From positions 124,001 through 188,000 of the forward strand of contig NZ_PJIP01000005.1 of assembly GCF_002929375.1 (NCBI RefSeq): a stretch of 64,000 nt of DNA, read 5' to 3'. Positions within the stretch are counted from its first letter, which is position 1. Every line of letters begins with the position of its first letter. The translations under genes were made by a program, and so were the position numbers. This stretch comes from Arthrobacter sp. DWC3. GTDB lineage: Bacteria > Actinomycetota > Actinomycetes > Actinomycetales > Micrococcaceae. Below are positions 34,931 through 41,980 of the stretch, one piece after another. The notes beneath the pieces were generated by a model. It was given only the letters and a program-made list of their open reading frames with translations. It was not told the DNA's origin and did no database searches.

Positions 34931-36127
34931 ATGCACTCCGGGTCAGCAGTGCCCCTTCAGGTCGTCTGGAACGACTCCATGCTGGCCTACGACTTCGGTG
35001 GCGGGCACCCCATGAACCCGGAGCGGCTGCGCCTCACCGCGCGCCTCGTCCGCGACTGCGGCCTGCTCGACCTCGACGGCGTGGTGGTCGCCGATCCGCC
35101 TGTCGCGTCAGACGAGGACCTCGCGGGCGTGCACAGTCCCGACTACATCCGCGCCGTCCGGCACGTGAGCGGCAATCCGGGGGCCTCGGACGCGGCCCGG
35201 GGGCTCGGCACCGAGGACAACCCGGCGTTCGCGGGCATGCACGAGGCCAGTGCCCGGCTCGTTGGTGGATCCCTCGGTGCGGCGGACGCGGTCCTCCGCG
35301 GCACGGCCGTCCGCGCCGTGAACTTCGGGGGAGGGATGCACCACGCGGCCCGGTCCCGGGCCAGCGGCTTCTGCATCTACAACGACGCCGCGGCCGCCGT
35401 CCAGCGCCTGCTCGACCGCGGCGCGCAGCGCGTCCTCTACATCGACGTCGACGCCCACCACGGCGACGGCACCCAGAGCATCTTCTGGAACGACCGTCGC
35501 GTCATGACGATCTCGCTCCACGAGACCGGCATGAGCCTCTTCCCGGGTACCGGGTTCGCGAGCGAGACCGGCGGACCCGAGGCCGAGGGGTACGCGGTGA
35601 ACGTGGCCCTGCCCACGACCGCCGGGGACGCCGCGATCCTGCGCGCCTTCCACGCCGTCGTCCCGCAGCTCGCCGCGGCCTTCGCGCCGGACGTCATCGT
35701 GAGCCAGCACGGGTGCGACTCCCACCGGGAGGACCCCCTCACGAATCTGCGGGTCAGCGTCGACGCCCAGCACGCCATGATGCTCGCGGTGCGGGAGCTG
35801 GCGGACCGCCTGTGCGAGGGTCGGTGGATCGCGACCGGCGGGGGCGGATACGCGCTGGCGAGCGTGGTCCCGCGGTCCTGGGCCCTGCTCGTCGCCGTGG
35901 CGGCCGGCGCGCCGACGGGGCCGAGGACCCCCGTGCCGACCGCCTGGCGGGAGTACGTCCTCGAGCGGCACGGCGTGGAGACTCCGGACCTCATGGGAGA
36001 CGGCGCCGACACGTGGTGGCGTTCGTGGGAGGTGGGCTACGACCCGAACGACGACCTCGACCGCACCGTGATGGCCACGCGGAAGGCCCTGTTCCCCCTG
36101 CACGGGCTCGACCCCTGGTTCGACTGA
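34931..36127 (+). CDS. acuC: AcuC-like histone deacetylase family protein
   Basis: A 398-residue zinc-dependent deacetylase of the class I/AcuC type. The catalytic His-Asp dyads and metal ligands appear in 'NFGGGMHHAARSRASGFCIY', 'LYIDVDAHHGDGTQ' and 'VIVSQHGCDSHREDPL', with the active-site Tyr-containing loop 'ATGGGGYALASV'. In Bacillus AcuC deacetylates acetyl-CoA synthetase; acsA at 6740 is a candidate substrate. AGGGA at 34921-34925 favours ATG 34931 over the in-frame ATG at 34925. It stands alone, 54 bases before the ArsR gene. Confidence 0.9.
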   Translation: MHSGSAVPLQVVWNDSMLAYDFGGGHPMNPERLRLTARLVRDCGLLDLDGVVVADPPVASDEDLAGVHSPDYIRAVRHVSGNPGASDAARGLGTEDNPAFAGMHEASARLVGGSLGAADAVLRGTAVRAVNFGGGMHHAARSRASGFCIYNDAAAAVQRLLDRGAQRVLYIDVDAHHGDGTQSIFWNDRRVMTISLHETGMSLFPGTGFASETGGPEAEGYAVNVALPTTAGDAAILRAFHAVVPQLAAAFAPDVIVSQHGCDSHREDPLTNLRVSVDAQHAMMLAVRELADRLCEGRWIATGGGGYALASVVPRSWALLVAVAAGAPTGPRTPVPTAWREYVLERHGVETPDLMGDGADTWWRSWEVGYDPNDDLDRTVMATRKALFPLHGLDPWFD

Positions 36128-36181
36128 ACGCGCGGGTCGGCACAGGATGCCGTGGGGCGCATATATCGCTAGGGTGGGCGA

Positions 36182-36709
36182 ATGGGAATCGATGATGTAT
36201 TCGCCGTCATCGCCGAAGGCACGCGCCGGCAGATCCTGCGGCAGCTGCGCGACGGCGACATGGCGGTGGGCGAGCTCGTGGTCGAACTGCAGGTCAGCCA
36301 ACCGACGGTGTCCAAGCACCTGAAGGTGCTGCGGGAAGCAGGGCTCGTCACCATGAGGGCCCAGGGCCAGAAGCGCTACTACTCGCTGGAGACCGCTCCG
36401 CTCGGTCATGTCCGTGAGTGGCTCGCAGGGTTCGACGCCGAGGATTCCCAGGACGTCCCGGCAGTGGATGCGGGCGTGCAGCGCGACGGCCTGCCCGGTC
36501 CGCTGCCCGGGACCCTCGCGGAGACGATCGCGGCCGCGGACCCCGATCCGGCGGACGCCGGGGTACTGGCAGCGGCGGTCCTCGCTGGACCGGCACCCGC
36601 GGAGGTGGACATCCCGCGCCCCCAGATCGGCAGGACCATGGGCCGGGCGGCCGAGCGGGCGGCGGACCTGCTCTCGCAGCTGCGCAGGCGTCGCGATCCG
36701 TCCTCCTAG
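36182..36709 (+). CDS. ArsR-family winged-helix regulator with C-terminal extension
   Basis: A 175-residue DNA-binding protein. The first 80 residues are an ArsR-type winged helix ('VFAVIAEGTRRQILRQLRDG', recognition helix 'VSQPTVSKHLKVLREAGLV', wing 'RAQGQKRYYSL'). It lacks the CXC metal box of ArsR/SmtB sensors, so metal sensing is unlikely. The C-terminal 95 residues are acidic, Pro/Ala-rich and not recognised, ending with a basic helix 'RAADLLSQLRRRRDPSS'. Target unknown; it follows acuC with a 54-base gap and may be cotranscribed. Confidence 0.85.
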   Translation: MGIDDVFAVIAEGTRRQILRQLRDGDMAVGELVVELQVSQPTVSKHLKVLREAGLVTMRAQGQKRYYSLETAPLGHVREWLAGFDAEDSQDVPAVDAGVQRDGLPGPLPGTLAETIAAADPDPADAGVLAAAVLAGPAPAEVDIPRPQIGRTMGRAAERAADLLSQLRRRRDPSS

Positions 36710-36911
36710 GACCATCCCGGAACCTGCGATGTCGCCGATGACCGGGTGGAGGAAAAGCCTTTCACATCTGTCACTCCAGCCACTACAGTGATCCTCTAGA
36801 CGGATAATCCTTTTGCTACAAGGCGACACGCCGCGCGGGTCGCCCCGGGGTAAGCTTCTCGATGCCGGTCTCAGGTGAAGCGCTGGCCCCATGCAAAGGA
36901 AAAGTGGTGAG

Positions 36912-37124
36912 ATGGCAGACGGGAATTCCTTCTCGGATGTGCAGTTCCTGACGGTCGCGGAGGTGGCCGACCTCATGCGCGTGTCGAAGATGACCGTGTA
37001 CAGGCTCGTCCATGCCGGGGACCTGCCGGCTGTCCAGTTCGGCCGCTCGTACCGCGTCCCCGAATCGGCCGTGGGGGACTTCCTCCGCAGCGCCCAGGTG
37101 GACGGGCAGTCGGAGAGCGCCTGA
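36912..37124 (+). CDS. Small excisionase-like helix-turn-helix protein (MerR-type HTH)
   Basis: A 70-residue protein of the AlpA/Xis-like HTH_17 family: 'FLTVAEVADLMRVSKMTVYR', then 'LVHAGDLPAVQFGRSYRVPE'. It is the chromosomally conserved actinobacterial type found beside bS22 (Rv0500A relative) and does not imply a prophage. ATG 36912 has a GGTGAG upstream; ATG 36891 is the alternative. The 200-base gap upstream carries a -10-like GATAAT at 36803-36808 and a small hairpin (36822-36827 with 36839-36844), so it probably has its own promoter. Confidence 0.88.
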   Translation: MADGNSFSDVQFLTVAEVADLMRVSKMTVYRLVHAGDLPAVQFGRSYRVPESAVGDFLRSAQVDGQSESA

Positions 37125-37176
37125 GCGGCCGTCCGGCCTGTTCTCCAAACGGATGTACCCTGTTAAGGAGCGTTTT

Positions 37177-37197
37177 GGGTGGGCTTTCGGCCCGCCC
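37177..37197 (+). promoter_or_regulatory. Hairpin in the bS22 leader
   Basis: GGGTGGGC (37177-37184) pairs with GCCCGCCC (37190-37197), with one G-T pair and a five-base loop. It could terminate the HTH transcript or act as a leader element for bS22, which starts 110 bases later. Confidence 0.45.
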
Positions 37198-37306
37198 GAC
37201 TTCATCACGGCAGCTGCCACCAGGCACGTGCCATCCGCCACCAGTGCTGGCTCACCGGCTTGACGCCGCGGTCCGTGCTGGCACCACGACAGTCTGTGAG
37301 GACTCT

Positions 37307-37405
37307 ATGGGTTCAGTAATCAAGAAGCGCCGCAAGCGTATGGCGAAGAAGAAGCACCGCAAACTGCTTCGCAAGACGCGTCACCAGCGCCGCAACAAGA
37401 AGTAG
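37307..37405 (+). CDS. 30S ribosomal protein bS22 (AURKAIP1/COX24-like)
   Basis: A 32-residue, extremely basic protein: 'MGSVIKKRRKRMAKKKHRKL' followed by 'LRKTRHQRRNKK'. This is the AURKAIP1/COX24-domain protein seen by cryo-EM as bS22 near the decoding centre of actinobacterial 30S subunits. GAGG lies five bases before the ATG. It directly follows the small HTH gene, as in mycobacteria (Rv0500A-Rv0500B). Because of its size it is easily missed. An in-frame TTG 132 bases upstream gives a nonsense extension. Confidence 0.95.
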   Translation: MGSVIKKRRKRMAKKKHRKLLRKTRHQRRNKK

Positions 37406-37439
37406 CCAGCCGCCCGGCCCCGAGCCGGTGCGTGCCGAC

Positions 37440-37478
37440 CGGCCCGGATCCCTGCCCACGTGGCGAGGAGCCGGGCCG
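37440..37478. terminator. Possible terminator between bS22 and the HAD gene
   Basis: CGGCCCGG (37440-37447) and CCGGGCCG (37471-37478) form a perfect 8-base stem with a 23-base loop in the 196-base space between converging genes. Nothing else is seen in that gap. Confidence 0.35.
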
Positions 37479-37601
37479 TCGTCGTTCCGGAGGTCATCCG
37501 TACGGGACGTCGCCGTTCCCGGAGGGGCGCAGGTCGCGGGCCGCCCGTGGGCCGCCGTTCTGGGAGCGCGACGGCGGGACCAGCGCGACGGCGGAGCGTG
37601 G

Positions 37602-38414
37602 TCAGCGGCTCCTGAAACGCGAGAAGCCGCGCCACAGCCCGTAGACGGACCCGGCGAGCGTGGCCGCGCGGAGGCCGAAGGTGGCAGCGCGGCGGCCGCT
37701 GCGGAAGTCGTACACCGGCCAGTTGTTGGCGCGGGCGTGGCGGCGCAATCGCGTGTCCGGGTTGATGGCGACGGGGTGGCCGACCACGCTCAACAGTGGG
37801 ATGTCGTTGTAGGAGTCGCTGTATCCCCAGCACCGGGCCAGGTCGAGGTTCTCGCGCTCCGCGAGGATGAGGACGGCGGCCGCCTTGGCCGGGCCGTGCA
37901 GAAAGTCCCCGACCAGCTTGCCCGTGTAGAGGCCGTCGGCCACCTCCCCCACCGTCCCGAGGGCGCCGGTGAGGCCCAGCCGGCTGGAGATGACGCCCGC
38001 CACCTCCACGGGTGTGCCCGTCACGAGCCAGACCTGCCGGCCGGAGGACAGGTGCTGCTCGGCGAGGGCGCGGGCGCCGGGCCAGATCTTGGACGCGATC
38101 ATCTCGTCGTAGACCTCCTCGCCGAGCGCCAGGATGTCCTCGTGGGCGATGCCGATGGCGAAGGCGAGAGCGGCGTCGCGCACGGAGTTGACGTCGGTCA
38201 TGGTCTCGCCGCGCATGATGAAGCGCAGCTGTTTCCATGCCAGTCCAGCGGCGAACCGCAGGGTGAATGCCTTCCGCTGGTACATCTTCCGGGCCACGTG
38301 GAAGAGGCTCGCGCCCCGCATCAGCGTGTTGTCGACGTCGAAGAACGCCGCCTCGCGCCTGACAGCTGCCGGGGGCTCTGGGAGGGGCTGCGTGCCCCGG
38401 GCGGCGTCCGGCAT
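37602..38414 (-). CDS. HAD-IB family hydrolase (SerB-like phosphatase)
   Basis: A 270-residue HAD phosphatase. Motif I 'AAFFDVDNTLMRGASLF' has the nucleophile and general-acid aspartates. Motif II is 'VWLVTGTPVEVAG', the motif III lysine is probably in 'LHGPAKAAAV', and motif IV is 'GYSDSYNDIPLL'. The C1 cap of about 80 residues matches subfamily IB (Rv0505c-type). C-terminal 'FGLRAATLAGSVYGLWRGF' may be a membrane-associated helix. The substrate may be a phosphomonoester such as phosphoserine or a lysophosphatidate; not determinable. It is divergent from the glutaredoxin-like gene (60 bases). Confidence 0.88.
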   Translation of the reverse strand: MPDAARGTQPLPEPPAAVRREAAFFDVDNTLMRGASLFHVARKMYQRKAFTLRFAAGLAWKQLRFIMRGETMTDVNSVRDAALAFAIGIAHEDILALGEEVYDEMIASKIWPGARALAEQHLSSGRQVWLVTGTPVEVAGVISSRLGLTGALGTVGEVADGLYTGKLVGDFLHGPAKAAAVLILAERENLDLARCWGYSDSYNDIPLLSVVGHPVAINPDTRLRRHARANNWPVYDFRSGRRAATFGLRAATLAGSVYGLWRGFSRFRSR

Positions 38415-38474
38415 GTTCGTAGTGTAGTTCTTCCCACCCCGCCCCTTTCCGCGGCACGGCAGTACGGTGGGAGC

Positions 38475-38747
38475 ATGGAAATGCCAGCCGAGATGCCGGG
38501 CCCCGGCGTCGTGCTCCTCACCCGCCCCGAGTGCCACCTGTGCGAGGACGCGCGGGAGGTGGTGGCCCGGGTGACGGCCGCCGTGGGGCTGGGCTGGCAG
38601 GAGCTCTCCGTGACCGAGGCGCCGGCGCTGGGGGCGCGCTTCGCCGAGGAACTGCCGGTCCTGTTCATCGACGGCGTGCAGCGTGATTTCTGGTCGATCG
38701 ACGAGTCCAGGCTGCGCCGCCTGCTCTCCGGCCCGCCGGGTACCTGA
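38475..38747 (+). CDS. Glutaredoxin-like protein (DUF836)
   Basis: A 90-residue thioredoxin-fold protein with a CHLC redox pair at Cys20 and Cys23 ('LLTRPECHLCEDAREVV'), the cis-Pro in 'EELPVLFIDGVQRDFW' and a final helix 'DESRLRRLLSG'. DUF836/glutaredoxin-like proteins next to Rex and HAD phosphatase genes are common in actinobacteria; substrates are unknown. GTGGGAG precedes the ATG. It lies 135 bases upstream of rex on the same strand. Confidence 0.9.
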   Translation: MEMPAEMPGPGVVLLTRPECHLCEDAREVVARVTAAVGLGWQELSVTEAPALGARFAEELPVLFIDGVQRDFWSIDESRLRRLLSGPPGT

Positions 38748-38882
38748 GCCCGCTACGGGTCCCGATCGCCGGCTTGGTGACCCCGCACGCGCGGCATACA
38801 GTGGGGGTACTTCCGCCCCCGATGACGAGGTACCGGAGGGCCCGCCCGCCCACCGCGGACGGTGGCGCTAGCAACGGAGCCG

Positions 38883-39590
38883 ATGACAGTGACACCACCG
38901 GACATGCCTGGCCTTCACCCCGTGGGGGACGGTGCACGCCATATCCCGCCCGCGTCCGTAGCGCGCCTCACCATCTACCTGCGGGCCCTCAACGCGCTGC
39001 TGGCGGAGGGCACCGAACGCGTGTCCTCGGAGGAACTGGCCGATGCGGCCGGAGTCAACTCGCCCATGCTGCGCAAGGACCTCTCCTACCTGGGCTCGTA
39101 CGGCACCCGGGGTGTCGGCTACGACGTCCAGGTCCTCAACCGCCAGATCTCCATCGCCCTCGGACTCACGCTCGACTGGCGGGTGGCGATCATCGGCGCC
39201 GGAAACCTCGGCCGTGCGCTCGCGGGATACTCCGGCTTCGTGTCACGGGGCTTCGAGATCGTGGCGCTCTTCGACGCCGACCAGCTCGTGGTCGGCGCTG
39301 AGGTCGGCTACCTCAGGGTCAGTGCCGTGGAGGACCTCGAGGCGGTGCTGGAGAGGACGCGCACCAACATGGCGGTACTCTCCGTGCCCGGGTCGGTCGC
39401 GCAGGAGCTGTGCGACAGGCTCGTCGCCGCGGGCATCTCGAGCATCCTCAGCTTCGCACCCGTGGTGCTGCAGGTGCCGCCGCACGTGCAGTTGCGCAAG
39501 GTGGACATGGCCACCGAACTGCAGATCCTGGCCTATCACGCGCAGAGGGCGCAGGAGCCGGACCTCCGTCCGATCTCCCGCGCCCAGTGA
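38883..39590 (+). CDS. rex: Redox-sensing transcriptional repressor Rex
   Basis: A 235-residue NADH/NAD+ sensor that represses respiratory genes when NADH is low. The N-terminal winged helix covers about residues 15-80 ('RLTIYLRALNALLAEG', 'VSSEELADAAGVNSPMLRKD', 'LSYLGSYGTRGVGYDV'). The Rossmann domain begins at 'VAIIGAGNLGRALAGYSGF'. 'FAPVVLQVPPHVQLRKVDMA' is the family's C-terminal signature for domain swapping. ATG 38883 with CGGAG before it is preferred to GTG 38862. In Streptomyces rex precedes hem genes; here it is followed by a terminator instead. Confidence 0.96.
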   Translation: MTVTPPDMPGLHPVGDGARHIPPASVARLTIYLRALNALLAEGTERVSSEELADAAGVNSPMLRKDLSYLGSYGTRGVGYDVQVLNRQISIALGLTLDWRVAIIGAGNLGRALAGYSGFVSRGFEIVALFDADQLVVGAEVGYLRVSAVEDLEAVLERTRTNMAVLSVPGSVAQELCDRLVAAGISSILSFAPVVLQVPPHVQLRKVDMATELQILAYHAQRAQEPDLRPISRAQ

Positions 39591-39594
39591 CGGC

Positions 39595-39616
39595 GCCGCG
39601 GCGGAACCGCCGCGGC
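39595..39616. terminator. Terminator between rex and the converging membrane-protein gene
   Basis: GCCGCGGCGG (39595-39604) and CCGCCGCGGC (39607-39616) are perfect inverted repeats, giving about eight stable pairs with a six-base loop, four bases after the rex stop. Confidence 0.7.
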
Positions 39617-39630
39617 CCGTACCTATCCGC

Positions 39631-40335
39631 TCAGTAACCCAGCTTCTGCGGCGCGAAGTAGGGCCGCGCCGGCTTCAGCCACGTCATCACGACGCCGGCG
39701 ACGCCGAGGAGCATCACGATCACGCTGAGGGCCGTCGCGAGCCCGGAGGTGGGCGGTATGGTCTGGCCGCTCGCTGCGGCGGCCTCGCTCGCGAGCGGCA
39801 TGAGCAGCAGGGTGGAGGCGACAGCCAGGACGTCGAGTGCCGCCAGGACGGTCGCGGTGATCCGCGCCCAGTTCTGGCCCCGCCGGATGAAGATGGCCAG
39901 GACCACGTAGATGGCCGTGAACACGACGGCGAACACCAGCCCGAAGGCGATGCCGACGGACGCGCCGGGGAGGCCGGTCGTCTCCGTCGTCAGCGACGTG
40001 ATGATGGACGAGACGAGGTACAGCGCACCGGCGGCCAGGATGAGGTAGTAGGCCCTCATGACCTCCCTGGGGGCCGGGCCCTTGTCCGCCTGCTGGGGCA
40101 GTGCGCCGCCGCCGGGGTAGGCGTAGCCCGAGGGCTGGGCCGCCTGGTAGCCGGACTGGCCCTGGCCGTACTGACCCGGCTGGCCCTGCTGGCCGTACTG
40201 CCCCGGCTGGCCGTACTGACCCTGGCCGTACTGACCCGGCTGGCCCGCGGGTGTCCCGCTGCCGCCCGTTGCCGGCGGGTTCCAGGCCTGCCCGTCGCCC
40301 TGCCCGGTCCCTGGGTTGTCCTGTGGCGTGCTCAT
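39631..40335 (-). CDS. Gln/Gly/Tyr-rich small membrane protein
   Basis: A 234-residue protein I do not recognise by name. Residues 1-85 are disordered with GQYGQ/GQPGQ repeats and a YAYPGGG element. Four hydrophobic helices follow ('YYLILAAGALYLVSSIITSL', 'VGIAFGLVFAVVFTAIYVVL', 'ITATVLAALDVLAVASTLLL', 'LATALSVIVMLLGVAGVVMT') and a short tail 'WLKPARPYFAPQKLGY'. This architecture, a disordered Gln-rich N-terminus before four helices, is frequent in Micrococcaceae envelope proteins of unknown role. ATG 40335 is chosen as the first Met of the low-complexity region. It converges on rex. Confidence 0.8.
   Translation of the reverse strand: MSTPQDNPGTGQGDGQAWNPPATGGSGTPAGQPGQYGQGQYGQPGQYGQQGQPGQYGQGQSGYQAAQPSGYAYPGGGALPQQADKGPAPREVMRAYYLILAAGALYLVSSIITSLTTETTGLPGASVGIAFGLVFAVVFTAIYVVLAIFIRRGQNWARITATVLAALDVLAVASTLLLMPLASEAAAASGQTIPPTSGLATALSVIVMLLGVAGVVMTWLKPARPYFAPQKLGY
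40151..40247 (-). repeat. GQYGQ-encoding repeat block
   Basis: The stretch GGCCGTACTGACCCGGCTGG and shortened variants recur about five times, encoding QPGQYGQ/GQGQYGQ units on the minus strand. Confidence 0.7.
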
Positions 40336-40539
40336 GTCGGCGTCCTCCGTTGCGCTGCGGTGGGGTATCCGTGCGCCGGTGCCCCCATTGGACGTACCCG
40401 ACGCGGATGTGGTCACTGCAAGACTAGTTCGTCGGTTCCCGACCGGAACAGGGGTCGACGACACCAGCCGGCGCCGTCACGGGGACGACGCCGGCTGGGG
40501 CGGGGCGGCTCGGGGCCGCGGAGGGTCGGACCGGTGGGG

Positions 40540-41097
40540 TCAGACCGTGGCGACGGCGGGGGCCACGAAAGCGGCCTCGATGGTGATGGTCACCTTGTCG
40601 CCGACCAGCACGCCGCCGGCCTCGAGGGCTGCGTTCCACGTGAGGCCGAAGTCCTTGCGGGAGATGGTCGTGGAGGCGGAGACACCGGCGCGGGTGGCAC
40701 CGAAGGGGTCGACGGCCACGCCGTTGAACTCGGCGTCGAGCACCACGGACTTGGTGATACCGCGGATGGTGAGGTCACCGTGGATGCGGTAGGTCTCGCC
40801 CGAGCCCTCGTGGGACGTGGAGACGAAGGTCATCTCGGGGAACTCCTCGACGTCGAAGAAGTCGGCGCCCTTGACGTGGCCGTCGCGGTTGGCGTCGCCC
40901 GAGGTGAAGGAGGCGGTGCGGATGGTCGCGGAGATGCTGGAGTCCTCGAGCGAGGATCCCACGGTGAGGGAGGCGTCGACGTCGCCGAAGGAGCCGCGCA
41001 CCTTGCTGATGCCGGCGTGACGGACGCTGAACCCGACCTCGCTGTGGGCGGGGTCGAAGGACCAGGTACCTGGGGTGAGGCTGGAGGGAACAGTCAT
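40540..41097 (-). CDS. YceI family protein
   Basis: A 185-residue lipocalin-like beta-barrel protein. 'GTWSFDPAHSEVGFSVRHAG' at the N-terminus, 'VRGSFGDVDASLTVG' and 'VTIRGITKSVVLDAEFNG'-type strands (here 'LTIRGITKSVVLDAEFNG') define the family, which binds polyisoprenoids or amphiphiles. There is no signal peptide, so it acts in the cytoplasm, as in Streptomyces homologues. The ATG at 41097 has GGAG upstream (TCAGGAGTTC). Two related dyads 28-64 bases upstream suggest tight regulation, probably by a MarR-like factor encoded elsewhere. It is divergent from the histidine phosphatase gene. Confidence 0.92.
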   Translation of the reverse strand: MTVPSSLTPGTWSFDPAHSEVGFSVRHAGISKVRGSFGDVDASLTVGSSLEDSSISATIRTASFTSGDANRDGHVKGADFFDVEEFPEMTFVSTSHEGSGETYRIHGDLTIRGITKSVVLDAEFNGVAVDPFGATRAGVSASTTISRKDFGLTWNAALEAGGVLVGDKVTITIEAAFVAPAVATV

Positions 41098-41124
41098 GAT
41101 GAACTCCTGAGGGTGGGCCGGACG

Positions 41125-41161
41125 ATGCGTACGCCATAGATAAGCATGCGTATGCATGATT
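41125..41161 (-). promoter_or_regulatory. Paired dyads upstream of yceI
   Basis: ATGCGTACGCCAT (41125-41137) contains the palindrome GCGTACGC. ATGCGTATGCAT (41146-41157) is a 10-of-12 dyad extending to about 41142-41161. The two ATGCGTA elements start 21 bases apart, two helical turns, the pattern of two repressor dimers on one face of the DNA. Confidence 0.55.
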
Positions 41162-41266
41162 TATTCCACGGATCGGTCAAATGTTCAACCAACCACGCCG
41201 GACCGCGGGTGAAAGGCTCGATCCGCCGATTCGCCGTCATGTGCGCGCATGCGGGAAACTGGAGGA

Positions 41267-41941
41267 ATGCAGCGATCAACCGTCCACCTGGTGCGCCACG
41301 GTGAGGTCCACAATCCCGAGGGTGTCCTGTACGGACGCCTCCCCGAATTCCACCTCTCCGACCTGGGCCGGCAGATGGCCGCGCAGATGGCCGGCCATTT
41401 CGAGGAACGGCGACGTGGCGGAGCGAATATCGTGCACCTCGTGGCCTCCCCGCTCGTCCGCGCGCAGGAGACGGCGCAACCCGTCGCGGAGGCGCTCGGC
41501 CTCGCCATCACCACCGACGCCCGCATCATCGAGGCGGAGAACCGGTTCGAGGGGATGTCGCGGATCAAGAGCAGGCTCCGCCAGCCGCGCTACTGGCCGC
41601 TGCTCGTCAACCCCTTCCGGCCGTCGTGGGGCGAGCCCTACGCCCGGCAGGCCGAGCGCGTACTCGAGGGCGTGCAGGACGCACGCCGCCGGGCGGTCGA
41701 GCTGGCAGGGGATGCGTCCGACCGGCCCGCCGAGGCCATCCTGGTCAGCCACCAACTCCCCATCTGGGTCACGCGGCTCGCCGCGGAGCACCGCCGCTTG
41801 TGGCACGACCCGCGGCAGCGCGAGTGCACCCTCACGTCGATCACGTCGATCGACTTCGTGGGCGACAGCATCGAGCGGGTGCGCTACGCCGAGCCCTGCG
41901 CCGATCTGCTGCCCGGTGCGGCGAATGTCCCCGGCGCGTAA
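41267..41941 (+). CDS. Histidine phosphatase family protein
   Basis: A roughly 224-residue phosphoglycerate-mutase-like phosphatase. The catalytic His is in 'VHLVRHGEVHNP' with the second basic site 'LVASPLVRAQETAQPVAEAL', the acid 'EAENRFEGM' and the distal His in 'ILVSHQLPIWV'. In actinobacteria this gene sits first in the cytochrome c maturation cluster (Rv0525 position). The start is uncertain: ATG 41267 is preceded too closely by GGAGGA, and ATG 41249 would add six residues. The operator-like dyad at 41946 separates it from resA, so it may not be fully co-regulated. Confidence 0.88.
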   Translation: MQRSTVHLVRHGEVHNPEGVLYGRLPEFHLSDLGRQMAAQMAGHFEERRRGGANIVHLVASPLVRAQETAQPVAEALGLAITTDARIIEAENRFEGMSRIKSRLRQPRYWPLLVNPFRPSWGEPYARQAERVLEGVQDARRRAVELAGDASDRPAEAILVSHQLPIWVTRLAAEHRRLWHDPRQRECTLTSITSIDFVGDSIERVRYAEPCADLLPGAANVPGA

Positions 41942-41945
41942 TAGA

Positions 41946-41966
41946 ATTACTACACGTCGTAGAAAT
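41946..41966. promoter_or_regulatory. Dyad immediately upstream of resA
   Basis: ATTACTAC (41946-41953) and GTAGAAAT (41959-41966) are inverted copies matching at seven of eight positions around a five-base centre ACGTC. It ends 14 bases before the resA GTG. The CTAC-N5-GTAG core is reminiscent of winged-helix (BlaI/MecI-like) operators; the regulator is unknown. Confidence 0.5.
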
Positions 41967-41980
41967 CAACGGAAGATGCC

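Noticed and set aside
36912-37124. Excisionase-like gene as sign of a prophage or integrative element
   Set aside because: No integrase, attachment site or phage genes nearby. This HTH protein next to bS22 is a conserved chromosomal arrangement.
37153-37263. Possible 36-residue peptide (ATG 37153) ahead of bS22
   Set aside because: No ribosome site, no conserved features, and it runs through the leader hairpin.
40151-40247. Regular short repeats as a possible CRISPR array
   Set aside because: Units are unequal, have no unique spacers, and encode GQYGQ in frame within a membrane protein.
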